Below, in pieces: positions 33,694 to 45,589 of a stretch of DNA of 64,000 nucleotides (positions are counted from its first letter, which is position 1; each line of letters starts with the position of its first letter). The position numbers and the translations under genes were made by a program. The notes under the pieces are model-generated. The model was given only the letters and a program-made list of their open reading frames with translations. It was not told the DNA's origin and searched no databases. The stretch lies in NCBI RefSeq assembly GCF_963678635.1, contig NC_087070.1, positions 186,001-250,000 on the forward strand, given 5' to 3'. Origin of the DNA: Symsagittifera roscoffensis. Lineage: Eukaryota > Xenacoelomorpha > Acoela > Convolutidae.

Positions 33694-34690
33694 ATTTAGT
33701 CCCAAAAGTGTTTTGGTTTTTTTTTTAAACGTACATGTCTGAATCGAAAATATGACTCAGAAACTTCAAGACAAACTTTTTTTAAACTTTTAATTATTTT
33801 GAGAGATTAAAAGTACTTTAATCTTAATAGTAATTTAGAAGTCAGCTGTGATTGGCTAATTTTTTAACATGATTTTTTCGAACCAAAAAGTATGTGAGCT
33901 ATTGTAAATAACATTCGTAAATTGATGTATTATCGTCCTTTAGATTAGTTTATTGTAAAATTCCCGACAATGCACATAGTTGCGAAAACCTTTGGAATTT
34001 ATTTTTTAGCAAAGTCTCTTGAATATCAGTAGAAAACAAAAATTCCACGTAAATCAATTAATTAACAACCCTAGTTTTAACTAGAACCTTTCTGGTCCTA
34101 TGAATATTTGTTATCCAAGGCTTTCAGATCTTTGCGAAAAGGTCGAGATGTACAACTAATTTCGTTTTAAGCTGTTTACGGTGGCCGTTCTGTGCGTGAC
34201 CAAATTGACTTTTTCAGATATAAGATGGGGAAAACCGATGTTGACGCTAAATGAGATAATATGCGATCAGCCGCGAAGTTCATGAGAATGAAAACAAAAA
34301 GAGACCAATATGAAAGAGTCAGTACGAGAGATTCTGAAGCTTTCGCAACTCGAGGTAACGTGAAATGCCTTTCTTTTCACGATAATATAATGAGTCATAA
34401 TCTATTATACATTTAATGCGGACTTCACTATTTCGCCATGTTTACGCATTTTCAACGTATTTTTTTTGCATGTTCAAGCTATATCGTATCATGCAATGGT
34501 TAAGAATTTTTTTTACGATTTTCCAATTTGATTTTAGTGGTTTTTTACCGAGTTCAAATTAAGCAACCCAAAATCGAATTAGGGGTTGTGCATTTGGCCT
34601 CCAATTTTAAATGCCCGAATCATTTTTGTTAACGAGATAAGACAATTTTTGAAGTTTTTTCAAAAATTTTAGTCAATTTCAATTAACAAC
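33694..34690. repeat. AT-rich tail shared by units L and R, copy 2
   Basis: Non-coding, collinear with 29432-30400. From about 33655 this is also the beginning of the first 5.4 kb unit R. Nothing codes here. Confidence 0.7.
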
Positions 34691-35400
34691 TTAGTTTACA
34701 AAACTTAAAGTTCCCAACCCTGTAGTTGGGTGCTGTCAGAGTACTCTCAGGAGTTACAATTCTTGCCTCCAATAATGACTGTTCAAATCCTTGTAGTTTT
34801 TGGGTTTGAAGTTTTTGTGATTTTTTCAAAAAAGTTTCAGATAACTCATATTAAATTTTTCCGCAAAATCTGAAAATTCCCAACGCTATAGCTCGGTGTT
34901 GTCAGAGTACTCTAAAGAGTTGCAAATCCTGCCACATGCGACTGCTAAACGCGACTGCTCAAGTGCTTTTAGTTTCCGAGATGTGACTTTTTTGATTTTT
35001 TCAAAATTTCTCAAAGAAATTATCTACAAAGAAATTCAAAAAATTTGAAACTACTCACTTGATGAAGATGCAATCTGACTCTCAGCGTACACCCGGGCGT
35101 CTCAAATCTTGCCTCTTAATATGAATGCTCAAATGCTTTTAGTTTCCGAGATAAGGCGTTTATTTTTCAATTTTTTTTTTCTGGAAACTTAGGTTTAAAA
35201 AATTCACAAAATGTTGGATTCCTAACCCTATAGTAGGGTGCTCTCAGTGACTCTCATTGGTTGCAAATCTGGCCTCCAATCTTTTTCAGAGGCCCATTAA
35301 GTTTTCGAGATGACGCTTTTAAATGGGAATTTAAAAAAATTTAAAAGTTCGAAATTACCAACCCTGTATTTGGGTGCAGTCAGAGTGCAGCGAAACCTGA
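34690..35400 (+). repeat. Degenerate satellite, unit R copy 1
   Basis: About five diverged monomers of roughly 110-190 bp. Each has a core like ccaaccctgtagttgggtg, then tgtcagagtactctcaggag, then ttgcctccaa..., then a 'ttccgagatgtgacg' block. Cores are at about 34711, 34879, 35080 (weak), 35222 and 35359. A last partial monomer sits 3' of the RT at 37681-37770. Confidence 0.8.
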
Positions 35401-35425
35401 GGAAATAGATAATTGGACACGTCTC

Positions 35426-37736
35426 ATGCTTTTCGCTTTCTGCTGCCTCGACGCATTAAAACGAGGTGGCAAGAAGCATACCAAGTCTCTGAGCGCTCGA
35501 ATCAACGCCAAAGTCCGCAAGTTCCACACAAAGAAGCCTATGAGACCCGAAGCAGCCCCCAGGACCCCGAAAATAGAAATCAAGCGAAAGCAAAAGCCTC
35601 AAGATCTATCGCAGCTAGTCTCTGCAAAGATCGAAGAAGGAGACATGAAGGGCGCAATAAAGCTAGCAAGCTCCGCCGAAACCATGGCTCCAAACGACAA
35701 AGCTACGTTACTGCTCTTGCGAAGTAAGCATCCGGTTTCTCCGGCGAATACCCGAACGTCACCGTTTCAAGCATCTGATGCTATCACCCATATTTCAACC
35801 ACCCCCGGTGAAATCAGGAAAGCGATTGAATCTTTTCCTACCGGTTCTGCAGCAGGTCGCGCTGGACTCCGACCGCAGATCTTGAATGAGCTTACTTTTT
35901 CAGACTTGGGCGACCCGGGTGCAGCTTTTCTACAATCCCTTAGCGACTTCTCTAACTTGGTTCTGTCGGGTGGGGTTCCAGAAAACTTTCGCCCTTTCTT
36001 CTTCGGGCGAGCCTGTTTGCCTTTTGGAAACTAAAAGGTGGTATCAGACCCATCGCAGTAGGGAACACCCTGAGGCGTCTCGTCGCTAAATGTGCTCAAC
36101 GGAAATTGCTGGAAAAACGGGTAGCGAATTATGGCGTAATGCAACTTGGACGTGGGATACCGAGAGGGTGCGAAGCCGCATCGCACGCAATGCGACACTA
36201 TATTCAGGACACATGCCGCCACCGAAATCGAGATCTCCTAAAAGTAGACATGTCGACTGCTTTCAATAGTTTACGCAGGGATGTCCTGCTTAAAACATCT
36301 CAGAGGGAGCACCCCGAAACGTACGCGTTTACTCTTTCAGCGTATGGTAAGCCATCGTGGTTGTTTTATGGCAACGAAATGATCCTTTCCAGTGAAGGAG
36401 TTCAACAAGGCGATCATGAAGGCCCGCTTTTTTTCAGTGACGCCTTAATGGATTTTGTTGAAGGAGTCACAAGCGAAATTAACGAGTGGTACCTAGACGA
36501 TGGCAAAATTGCAGATGAGGCTGCTATAGTACTAAATGATTTTCAACGGCTCATTGTTGGTCTTGCAAAAATGGGCCTTCAAATTAACTCCTCCATCCTG
36601 TTCTTAGACAACCAAGAAGAGCATAACCGGGAGCAGATTTTGAAGAAGTTCAGGCAAGTTTGCACACTCATTAAAACAACCGAAATAGAAGACCTAGTTT
36701 TCCTAAGCTCACCCCCCGGAAAGGGGAACCTGGAAAAAACTCTGACAAAAAGAAAGGAGATCTCAAACGCCTATCACTGAACTTGAAGAAACTTGAAAAC
36801 CATCATGCACTATCATTTCTTAAAAGCGCATTCTCTATTCCAAGGCTCCTTTTCATTTTGCGTACATCACCATGCTTCAAACAACCGGTCCTTCTCAAGA
36901 AAAACGATGAGATCTCTCGGTTAAGTCTCGAATCAATCTCAAACGTCAAGATAGTTGACACCTCGTGGGAACAGGCAATGCTCCCAGTAAAACACGGCGG
37001 AATCGGTTTGAGTTCAGCTTTCCAGCTCGCCCCAGCGGCCGGCAGCGAAAAACTCATCCCCGAGATTCTTCCCGAGGACACACACCGTGACGACTTTTGT
37101 TTTCGGCTATCGAGCATTGGCACGCCCTCTCGGATGCTGACTTGACGGTTGTAACCAAGGAGCCCGCAGCACAAAAAGACTGGTCCGCAGCTGTCAACAA
37201 GCAAAAGTTCGCGCGCATCCAATTGATGAACGCAAACAATGAGACACCGAGAGCCAGAGTTCTGGCATACCAAGGAAAGATAGCTGGCGCATGGCTAAAT
37301 GCATACCCCTCTAAAGCGATCAGACTCAAGCTCACTGACGAACAGATACGAATCTCCCTCGGACTACGACTGGGAGTTCCTCTTTGCGAACTTCATTTAT
37401 GCAGCTGTGGCAGCGAGGTGAGAGCCGACGGACGCCATGGTCTGTCCTGCAAAAGGAGCTCAGGGTGATTTCCCAGGCATTCAATGATCAAAGACATAAT
37501 AAAACGAGAACTTACCTCTGCAGGCCTCCCGTCTCAGCTTGAACCTGTTTGTCTCACCCGCTCGGACGGGAAAAGGGGCTGATGGCGTTACCCTGGTACC
37601 ATGGTTCAGATGTGCAAGTTTAACATGGGACGCCACAGAAGTTGATGCACTGGCTCCTAGCAATATACTACTAAGCTCCAATTTTTCAGAGGCCCCCTTA
37701 ATTTTTCGAGATGACGCTTTTAAAATGGGAATTTAA
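35426..37736 (+). pseudogene. RT with C-terminal zinc finger/restriction-like endonuclease, copy 1
   Basis: Reads in several frames as one non-LTR RT. There is an N-terminal helical region (35426-35800). RT motifs follow: GGIRPIAVGNTLRRL, RGCEAASHAM, LLKVDMSTAFNSL (motif A Asp), EGVQQGDHEGP (motif B), WYLDDGK (catalytic DD at 36496-36501), and a GSPLG-type motif. The thumb is at 36783-37145. The C-terminal part is LCSCGSEVRADGRHGLSC, then RH, then [10 protein letters not shown] and LTWDATEVDALAP, laid out like the CCHC knuckle plus PD-(D/E)XK nuclease of R2-type elements. Frameshifts near 36010, 36775, 37100 and 37555 and a stop at 37466 kill it. Confidence 0.78.
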
Positions 37737-38155
37737 AACGAACCCTGTAATTGGCTGCAGTCAGAGTGCACTTAAACTTTGCATATATTGTTTCCAATAT
37801 ATGCGGTTTTTCATGAGTTGTCGAAAAATTTCTAAGCACCGAAGGTGCATTAAACGCTAGTAAAGTATGAAATGAGTGGTTGAATTTTCTGCGATCAAGT
37901 TCATTAGTTTTGTATCCTTAGTGTTGTGAAAAAACAATTGCCCGTAGAAACTTCCAGGGTTTTAAACATGTGTTTCAGCGTAGCGTAGAAGAGGCATGCA
38001 TTCTCTAGATTTTACCCTTTAGGCGAGTAGCATTTTATTACACTTGCAAGAGCAATTGTCTTGAAAACTGGGATTTCCGCAATTTTTTTTTTTCATACAA
38101 ATCTTCCTGGCTTTTCTTACTTGTTTCATTACAGAACCTTAACAAGTTCCAGGTT
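37681..38155 (+). repeat. RT 3' flank: direct repeat plus unit R tail, copy 1
   Basis: 37681-37770 repeats the sequence 5' of the RT (35282-35389): cagaggccc...ttcgagatgacgc...aaccctgta.ttgg.tgcagtcagagtgca. Beyond it comes non-coding DNA shared with 43200 and 51590. Confidence 0.75.
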
Positions 38156-38228
38156 CGTTCCCTAATTGTCTCAGTGGTAACGCGGTTGCATTTCCTTTGT
38201 ACGCCTAGGTCTAGGGTTCGAGTATTTT
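38156..38228 (+). repeat. tRNA-derived SINE head, copy 1
   Basis: gttccctaattgtctcagtggtaacgcgg resembles a tRNA 5' half with an A box (gtctcagtggtaacgcgg), and gggttcgagtat 45 bases on resembles a B box. Together they form a tRNA-like RNA polymerase III promoter. The acceptor stem does not close, so it is not a working tRNA gene. Copies at 43621 and 52009. Confidence 0.6.
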
Positions 38229-39034
38229 TCCAGTTCTTTCGGGAAAAATGAATTTTCGTTTATGTGCTTTTGCTTTGTAGTCTTAAATGCAACATCGGGA
38301 ATTTATCTTGTACTGTCAGCAATTTTCATCGTAGATGCAAGTTTGTTTGATTTACTCCTCTAAATATATTTAAAAAAATTGCAGAAGTTATGTGTTTTCT
38401 TTGGTTTTCCATTTTATTTTTCTCTTAAAAGCTTTATTTGGCGTTTCGGCTTAAATAATTTTGGCTTATGGTTATTTGGCTTAGTTACCTTTTTTGTTTC
38501 GCTTCAAAGGCAAAAGCTGATGGACTTTTTTGTGAAATTTTGCTGTAGTTTGTTTCGCAAGATTTCAAAATTCAAAATTTCTATAACACTTTTGTGTAAT
38601 AATTTATTGTGGCATTTTTTAAGAGTCGTTGAACATAGTCGAGACACCCTGTATAGTCAAACTCTTTTGGAAAGCCAAATCCGAGCAACGAGTTTCAAAA
38701 CAATGGAAGCGTTCTATCGTTTTAAGAAAAAATTTTGAACCCGGCATCAATGTTATATGGCTACATTGTAGCAATTATATCGTATGGATCAGTTGAAAAC
38801 GTACAAAAGAAAGCGAGTAGATGGATCCTTAACTGTTCACCAGTCTCGTACTAGCAATGACTCGAAAAATCAGATTTGGCCACTCTCGTATCACGAGATG
38901 CACAATCTCGTGATCACGAGATGCACAATCTTCGCATTCTTCTACAAAAATGCGAATAACAACTACTACTGCAAAAGATGTGCCTTCATGCACCGATACT
39001 TTTTGGTATATAGTGTTTTTTTATGTTGAGTTCA
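38229..39034 (+). pseudogene. LINE 3' RT tail fragment, copy 1
   Basis: In the plus strand around 38782-38850 one frame reads ISYGSVENVQKKASRWILNCSP, and another at 38870-39010 PLSYHEMHNL then frameshift; YCKRCAFMHRYF follows. This resembles the C-terminal end of Jockey/CR1-type ORF2 (xYGSxxWxxxxxxEKVQKxATRWI, LPLxYxREMxDLxFFYK). A duplicated cacgagatgcacaatct (38895 and 38918) is specific to this copy. 38229-38700 is T-rich and not convincingly coding. Confidence 0.5.
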
Positions 39035-40189
39035 AGAGCGATGAGTTTAGGAGCAGGGAGTTAACCCTTTAAAATTAGTCCCAAAATATTTTTGGTTTTT
39101 TATTTTAAACGTACATGTCTGAATCGAAAATTTGACTCAGAAACTTCTAGACAAATTAATTTAAAACGTTTAATTATTTTGAGAGATTAAAAGTACTTTA
39201 ACCTTAATAGTAATTTAGAAGTCAACTGTGATTGGCTAATTTTTTAACATGATGACTTTGAACCAAAACGTATGTGAATTATTGTAAATAACGTTCGTAA
39301 ATTTATGTATTATCGTCCTTTATATTAGTTTATTGTAAAAGTCCTGCAAATAGTTGCGAAAACCTTTGAAATTTACTTTTTACAAAGTCTCTTGAATATC
39401 AGTAGAAAACAACTTTGAATCGTCAGCGAACAAATAACAACTGGAAAATTCTATCACTCATGCGGAAAAAACTGGAGAAATTGGGCTTCATAGGAAGAGA
39501 TAGCTCGAGCGACAATGGAAAAAGAAAACAACAACCATTCCACGTAAATCAATTAATTAGCAACCCCAGTTTTAACTAGAACCTTTCTTGTCCTATGAAT
39601 ATTTGTTATCCAAGGCTTTCAGATCTTTGCGAATAGGTCGAGATGTACAACTAATTTCGTTTGAAGCTGTTTACGGTGGGGTTCTGTGCGTGACCAAATT
39701 GACTTTTTCAGATATAAATTGGGGAAAACCGATGTCGACGCTAAATGAGATAATATGCGATCAGCCGCGATGTTCATGAGAATGAAAAAAAAGAGACCAA
39801 TATGAAAGAGTCAGTACGAGAGATTCTGAAGCTTTCCATCTCGAGGTAACGTGAAATGCCTTTCTTTTCACGACAATATAATGAGTCATAATCTATTCTA
39901 CATTTAAATGCGGGCTTCACTATCTCGCCATGTTTACGCATTTTCAACGTATTTTTTTTCATGTTCAAGCTATATTGTATCATGCAATGGTTAAAAATTT
40001 TTTTTTTCGATTTTTCAACTTGATTTCAGTAGTTGTTTTACCAAGTTCAAAATAAGCAACCGAAAATCGAATTAGAGGTTGTGAATTTGGCCTCCAATTT
40101 TAAATGCCCGAATCATTTTTGTTACCGAGATTAGACAATTTTTGAGGTTTTTTCAAAAGTTTTCCGAAATTTCAATTAACAAAATAATT

Positions 40190-40860
40190 TAAAAAAATTG
40201 AATTTCCCAACCCTGTAGTTGGGTGCTGTCAGAGTACTCTCAGGAGTTACAATTCTTGCCTCCAAAAATGACTGTTCAAATCCATGTAGTTTTTGGGTTT
40301 GAAGTTTTTGTGATTTTTTCAAAAAATTTTCAGATAACTCAAATTAAATTTTTCAGCAAAATCTGAAACTTCCCAACGCTATAGCTCGGTGTTGTCAGAG
40401 TACTCTAAAGAGTTGCAAATCCTGCCACATGCGACTGCTAAACGCGACTGCTCAAGTGCTTTTAATTTCCGAGATGTGACGTTTTTTGATTTTTTCAAAA
40501 TTTCTCAAAGAAATTATCTACAAAGAAATTCAAAAAATTTGAAACTACTCACTTGATGAAGATACAATCTGACTCTCAGCGTACACCCAGGCGTCTCAAA
40601 TCTTGCCTCTTAATATGAATGCTCAAATGCTTTTAGTTTCCGAGATAAAGCGTTTATTTTTCAATTTTTTTCTTCTGGAAACTTAGGTTTAAAAAATTCA
40701 CAAAATTTTGGGTTCCTAACCCTATAGTAGGGTGCTCTCAGTGACTCTCATTGGTTGCAAAGCTGGCCTCCAAATTTCTCGGGAGGCCCAATAAGTTAAG
40801 TTTAAAAGTTCGAAATTACCAACCCTGTATTTGGGTGCAGTCAGAATGCAGCGAAACCTG
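40190..40860 (+). repeat. Degenerate satellite, unit R copy 2
   Basis: Same monomer order as 34690-35400; the monomer next to the RT is shortened (cccaataagttaagtttaaaag). Cores at about 40210, 40377, 40720 and 40824. Confidence 0.8.
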
Positions 40861-40889
40861 AGGAAATAGATAATTGGACACGTCTCAAG

Positions 40890-43176
40890 CTTTTCTGCTG
40901 CCTCGACGCACTAAAACGAGGTGGCCAGAAGCATACCAAGTCTCTGAGCGCTCGAATCAGCGCCAAAGTCTGCGAGTTCCACACAAACAAGCTGATGAGA
41001 CCCGAAGCAGCCCCCAGGACCCCGAAAATAGAAAGCAAGCGAAAGCAAAAGCCTCAAGATCTATCGCAGCTAGTCTCTGCAAAGATCGAAGAAGGAGACA
41101 TGAAGGGCGCAATAAAACTAGCAAGCTCCGCCGAAACCATGGCTCCAAACGACAAAGCTACGTTACTGCTCTTGCGAAGTAAGCATCCGGTTTCTCCGGC
41201 GAATACCCGACCGTCACCGTTTCAAGCATCTGATGCTATCACCCATATTTCAACCACCCCCGGTGAAATCAGAAAAGCGATTGAATCTTTTACTACCGGG
41301 TCTGCAGCAGGTCCCGCTGGACTCCGACCGCAGATCTTGAAAGAGCTTACTTCTACAGACTTGAGCGACGCGGGTGCAGCTCTTTTACAATCCCTTAGCG
41401 ACTTCTCTAACCTGGTTCTGTCGGGTGGGGTTCCAGAAGACTTTCGCCCTTTCTTCTTCGGGGCGAACCTGTTTGCCTTTTCGAAACTAAAAGGTGGTAT
41501 CAGACCCATCGCAGTAGGGAAAACGCTGAGGCGTCTCGTCGCTAAATGTGCTCAACGGAAATTGCTGGAAAAACGGGTAGCGAAATATGGCGTAATGCAA
41601 CTTGGACGTGGGATACCGAGAGGGTGCGAAGCCGCATCGCACGCAATGCGACACTATATTCAGGACACATGCCGCCACCGAAATCGAGATCTCCTAAAAG
41701 TAGACATGTCGAATGCTTTCAATAGTTTACGCAGGGATATCCTGCTTAAAACATCTTAGAGGGAGCACCCCGAAACGTACGCGTTTACTCTTTCAGCGTA
41801 TGGTAAGCCATCGTGGTTGTTTTATGGCAACGAAGTAATCACTTCCAGTGAAGGAGTTCAACAAGGCGATCCTGAAGGCCCGCCTTTTTTTCAGTGACGC
41901 CTTAATGGATTTTGTTGAAGGAGTCACAAGCGAAATGAACGAGTGTTACCTAGACGATGGCAAAATCGCAGATGAGACTGATATAGTACTAAATGATTTT
42001 CGACGGCTCATTGTTGGTCTTGCAAAAATGGGCCTTCAAATGAACTCCTCCATCCAAGTGCGAGCTCGTGTTCTTAGACAACCAAGAAGAGCATAACCGG
42101 GAGCAGATTTTGAAGAAGTTCAGGCAAGTTTGCACACTCATTGAAACAACCGAAATAGAAGACCTAGTTTTCCTAAGCTCACCCCCCGGAAAGGGGAACC
42201 TGGAAAAAACTCTGACAAAAAGAAAGGAGATCTCAAACGCCTATCACTGAACTTGAAGAAACTTGAAAACCATCATGCACTATCACTTCTTAAAAGCGCA
42301 TTCTCTATTCCAAGGCTCCTTTTCATTTCGCGTACATCACCATGCTTCAAACAACCGGTCCTTCTCGAGAAATACGATGAGATCTCTCGGTTAAGTCTCG
42401 ATTCAATCTCAAAGGTCAAGATAGTTGACACCTCGTGGGAACAGGCAAAGCTCCCAGTAAAATACGGCGGAATCGGTTTGAGTTCGGCTTTCCAGCTCGC
42501 CCCAGCGGCCGACAGTGAAAAAATCATCCCCGACTTTTGTTTTCGGCTATCGAGCATTGGCAGGCCCTCTCGGATGCTGACTTGACGGTTGTAATCAAGG
42601 AGCCCGCAGCACAAAAAGACTGGTCCGCAGCTGTCAACAAGCAAAAGTTCGCGCGCATCAAATTGATGAACGCAAACAATGAGACACCGAGAGCCAGAGT
42701 TCTGGCATACCAAGGAAAGATAGCTGGCGCATGGCTAAACGCATACCCCTCTGAAGCGATCGGACTCAAGCTCACTGACGAACAGATACGAATCTCCCTC
42801 GGACTACGACTGGGAGTTCCTCTTTGCGAACTTCATTTATGCAGCTGTGGCAGCGAGGTGAGAGCCGACGGACGCCATGGTCTGTCCTGCAAAAGGAGCT
42901 CAGGGCAATTTCCCAGGCATTCAATGATCAAAGACATCATAAAACGAGCACTTACCTCTGCAGGCCTCCCGTCGCAGCTTGAACCTGTTTGTCTCACCCG
43001 CTCGGACGGGAAAAAAGGCTGATGGCGTTACCCTGGTACCATGGCTCAAAGGTGCAAGTTTAATATGGGATGCCACAGTAGTTGATGCACTGGCTCCTGG
43101 CAATATACTTATAAGCTCCAATTTTTCCAGAGGCCCCTTAATTTTTCGGCATGACGCTTTTAAAATGGGAATTTAA
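40890..43176 (+). pseudogene. RT with C-terminal zinc finger/restriction-like endonuclease, copy 2
   Basis: The best-preserved RT copy: frame 40995-41759 covers the N-terminal region and RT motifs through LLKVDMSNAFNSLRRD. It ends at a TAG (41757) replacing a Gln codon, and the frame then goes on. EGVQQGDPEGP and the catalytic CYLDDGK follow (about 41850-41965). It shares with copy 1 the frameshift that ends ...KEISNAYH (about 42245) and the later one near 42540. It keeps the knuckle (LCSCGSEVRADGRHGLSC) and [19 protein letters not shown] in frame 42537-43022. The nuclease end is one frame off (42979-43176). Confidence 0.8.
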
Positions 43177-43620
43177 AAAAATTCAAAAGTTCGAAATTAC
43201 GAACCCTGTAATTGGCTGCAGTCAGAGTGCACTAAAACTTTGCATATGTTGTTTCCATTATATGCGGTTTTTCATGAGTTGTCGAAAAATTTCTAAGCAC
43301 CGAAGGTGCATTAAACGCTAGTAAAGTATGAAATGAGTGGTTGAATTTTCTGCGATCAAGTTCATTAGTTTTGTATCCTTAGTGTTGTGAAACAACAATT
43401 GCCCGTAGAAACTTCCAGGGTTTTAAACATGTGTTTCAGCGTAGCGTAGATGAGGCAAGCATTCTCTAGATTTTACCCTTTAGGCGAGTAGCATTTTATT
43501 ACACTTGCCAGTGCAATTATCTTGAAAACTGGGAATTAGATTTTTCCGCAATTTTTTTTTCATACAAATCTTCCTGGCTTTTCTTACTTGTTTCATTACA
43601 GAACCTTAACAACCGCCAGG
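43121..43620 (+). repeat. RT 3' flank: direct repeat plus unit R tail, copy 2
   Basis: The partial satellite monomer lies at about 43121-43232, including the aaaattcaaaagttcgaaatta stretch missing from copy 1, then the non-coding tail. No gene. Confidence 0.7.
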
Positions 43621-43693
43621 TTCGTTCCCTAATTGTCTCAGCGGTAACGCGGTTGCCTTTCCTTTGTACGCCTAGATCTAGGGTTCGAGTATT
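43621..43693 (+). repeat. tRNA-derived SINE head, copy 2
   Basis: Same A-box (gtctcagcggtaacgcgg) and B-box (gggttcgagtat) layout as 38156-38228. Confidence 0.6.
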
Positions 43694-44478
43694 TTTTCGG
43701 TAGTTTCGGTAAAAATGAATTTTCGTTTATGTGCTTATGCTTTGTAGTCTTGAATGCAACATCGGGAAATTTTCTTGTACTGTCAGCAATTTTCATCGTA
43801 GATGCAAGTTTTTTTGATTTACTCCTCTAAATCTATTTAAAAAAATCACAGATGTTATGTGTTTTCTTTGGTTTTTCGTTTTGTTTTTCTCTTATAATCT
43901 TTATTTGGCGATTCGGCTTAAATAATTTTGGCTTATGTTTAATTGGCTTAGTTACCTTTTTTGTTTCGCTTCAAAGGCAAAAGCTGATAGATTTTTTTGT
44001 GAAAAAAATTCCTGTTGTTTGTTTCGCAAGATTTCAAAATTCAAAATTTCTGTAACACTTTTGTGTAATAATTTAATGTGGCATTTTTTAAGAGTCGATG
44101 AACATAGTCGAGACAGCGTGTATAGTCAAACTCTTTTGGAATGCCAACTCCGAGCAACGAGTTTCAAAACAATGGAAGCGTTCTATCGATTTAAGAAAAA
44201 AATTTGAACCCGGCATCAATGTTATATGGCTACATTGTAGCAATTATATCGTATGGATCAGTTGAAAACGTACAAAAGAAAGCGAGTAGATGGATCCTTA
44301 ACTGTTCACCAGTCTCGTACTAGCAATGACTCGAAAAATCAGATTTGGCCACTCTCGTATCACGAGATGCACGATCTCCTCTTCTTCTACAAAATTGAGA
44401 ATAACAACAACTACTGCAATAGATGTGCCTTCATGCACCGATACTTTTTGGTATAGAGTGCCTTTTTATGTTGAGTTC
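43694..44478 (+). pseudogene. LINE 3' RT tail fragment, copy 2
   Basis: Frames 44253-44456 and 44326-44568 alternate; PLSYHEMHDLLFFYK is clearer here than in copy 1 and is followed by NNYCNRCAFMHRYF and, one frame over, FWYRVPFYVEFKSDEFR, again like the end of a LINE ORF2. Confidence 0.55.
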
Positions 44479-45589
44479 AAGAGCGATGAGTTTAGATTTA
44501 AATTTAGAAACACTTTATATTTAGTCCCAAAATATTTTTGGTTTTTTAATTTTAACGTACATGTCTGAATCAAAAATATGACTCAGAAACTTCTAGACAA
44601 ATTAATTTTAAACGTTTAATTATTTTGAGAGATTAAAAGTACTTTAACCTTGATAGTAATTTAGAAGTCAACTGTCAAAATGTATGTGAATTATTGTAAA
44701 TAACATTCGTAAATTGATGTAATATCGTCCTTTAGATTAGTTTATTGTAAAAATCTTGACGATGCACATAGTTGCGAAAACCTTTGAAATTTACTTTTTA
44801 GCAAAGTCTCTTGAATATCAGTTGATAACAACTTTGAATCGTCAGCGAACAAATAACAACTGGAAAATTCTATCACTCATGCAGAAAAAAACTGGAGAAA
44901 TTTGGCTTCATAGGAAGAGATACCTCGAGCGACAAGGGAAATTCATAACAACAACAATTCCACGTAAATCAATTAATTAGCAACCCTAGTTTTAACTAGA
45001 ACCTTTCTTGTCCTATGAATATTTGTTATCCAAGTTTTTCAGATCTTTGCAAATAGGTCGAGATGTACAACTAATTTCGTTTGAAGCTGTTTACGGTGGC
45101 CGTTCTGTGCGTGACCAAATTGATTTTTTCAGATATAAGATGGGGAAAACCGATGTTGACGCTAAATGAGATAATATGCGATCAGCCGCGAAGTTCATGA
45201 GAATGAAAACAAAAAGAGACCAATATGAAAGAGTCAGTACGAGAGATTCTGAAGCTTTCGCAACCCGAGGTAACGTGAAATGCCTTTCTTTTCACGACAA
45301 TATAATGAGTCATAATCTATCATACATTTAAATGCGGGCTTCACTATCTCGCCATGTTTACGCATTTTCAACGTATTTTTTTGCATGTTCAAGCTATATC
45401 GTATCATGCAATGGTTAAGAATTTTTTTTTTCGATTTTCCAATTTGATTTTAGTGGTTTTTTTACCGAGTTCAAATTAAGCAACCCAAATTCGAATTAGG
45501 GGTTGTGAATTTGGCCTCCAATTTTAAATGCCCGAATCATTTTTGTTAACGAGATAAGACAATTTCAATTAACAACTTAGTTTACAAAA

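Larger units (their letters stand above)
30514..34770. repeat. 4.3 kb tandem unit L, copy 2
   Basis: Second copy of 26212-30513. Its tail continues past the duplication point into the satellite and the first RT of unit R, showing that this copy keeps the original right neighbour and that copy 1 was inserted by tandem duplication. Confidence 0.9.
39035..44478 (+). repeat. 5.4 kb tandem unit R, copy 2
   Basis: Unit R copy 1 is about 33655-39034, this is copy 2 and copy 3 starts at 44479. Each begins caagagcgatgagttta and runs AT tail, satellite, RT pseudogene, SINE, LINE tail. The RT starts at equivalent points 35426, about 40890 and 46279, i.e. spacings of about 5.46 and 5.39 kb. Confidence 0.9.

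Noticed and set aside
35413-35727. Arg/Ser-rich frames overlapping the RT N-terminus
   Set aside because: Shadow of the real RT frame (35426 onward), which has the recognisable continuation into RT motifs.
38379-38738. 119-codon frame conserved in units R1 and R2
   Set aside because: Phe/Leu-rich translation of T-rich DNA; unit R2 breaks it and R3 has indels. Conservation is explained by recent duplication. Only the LINE-like tail further on is credible.
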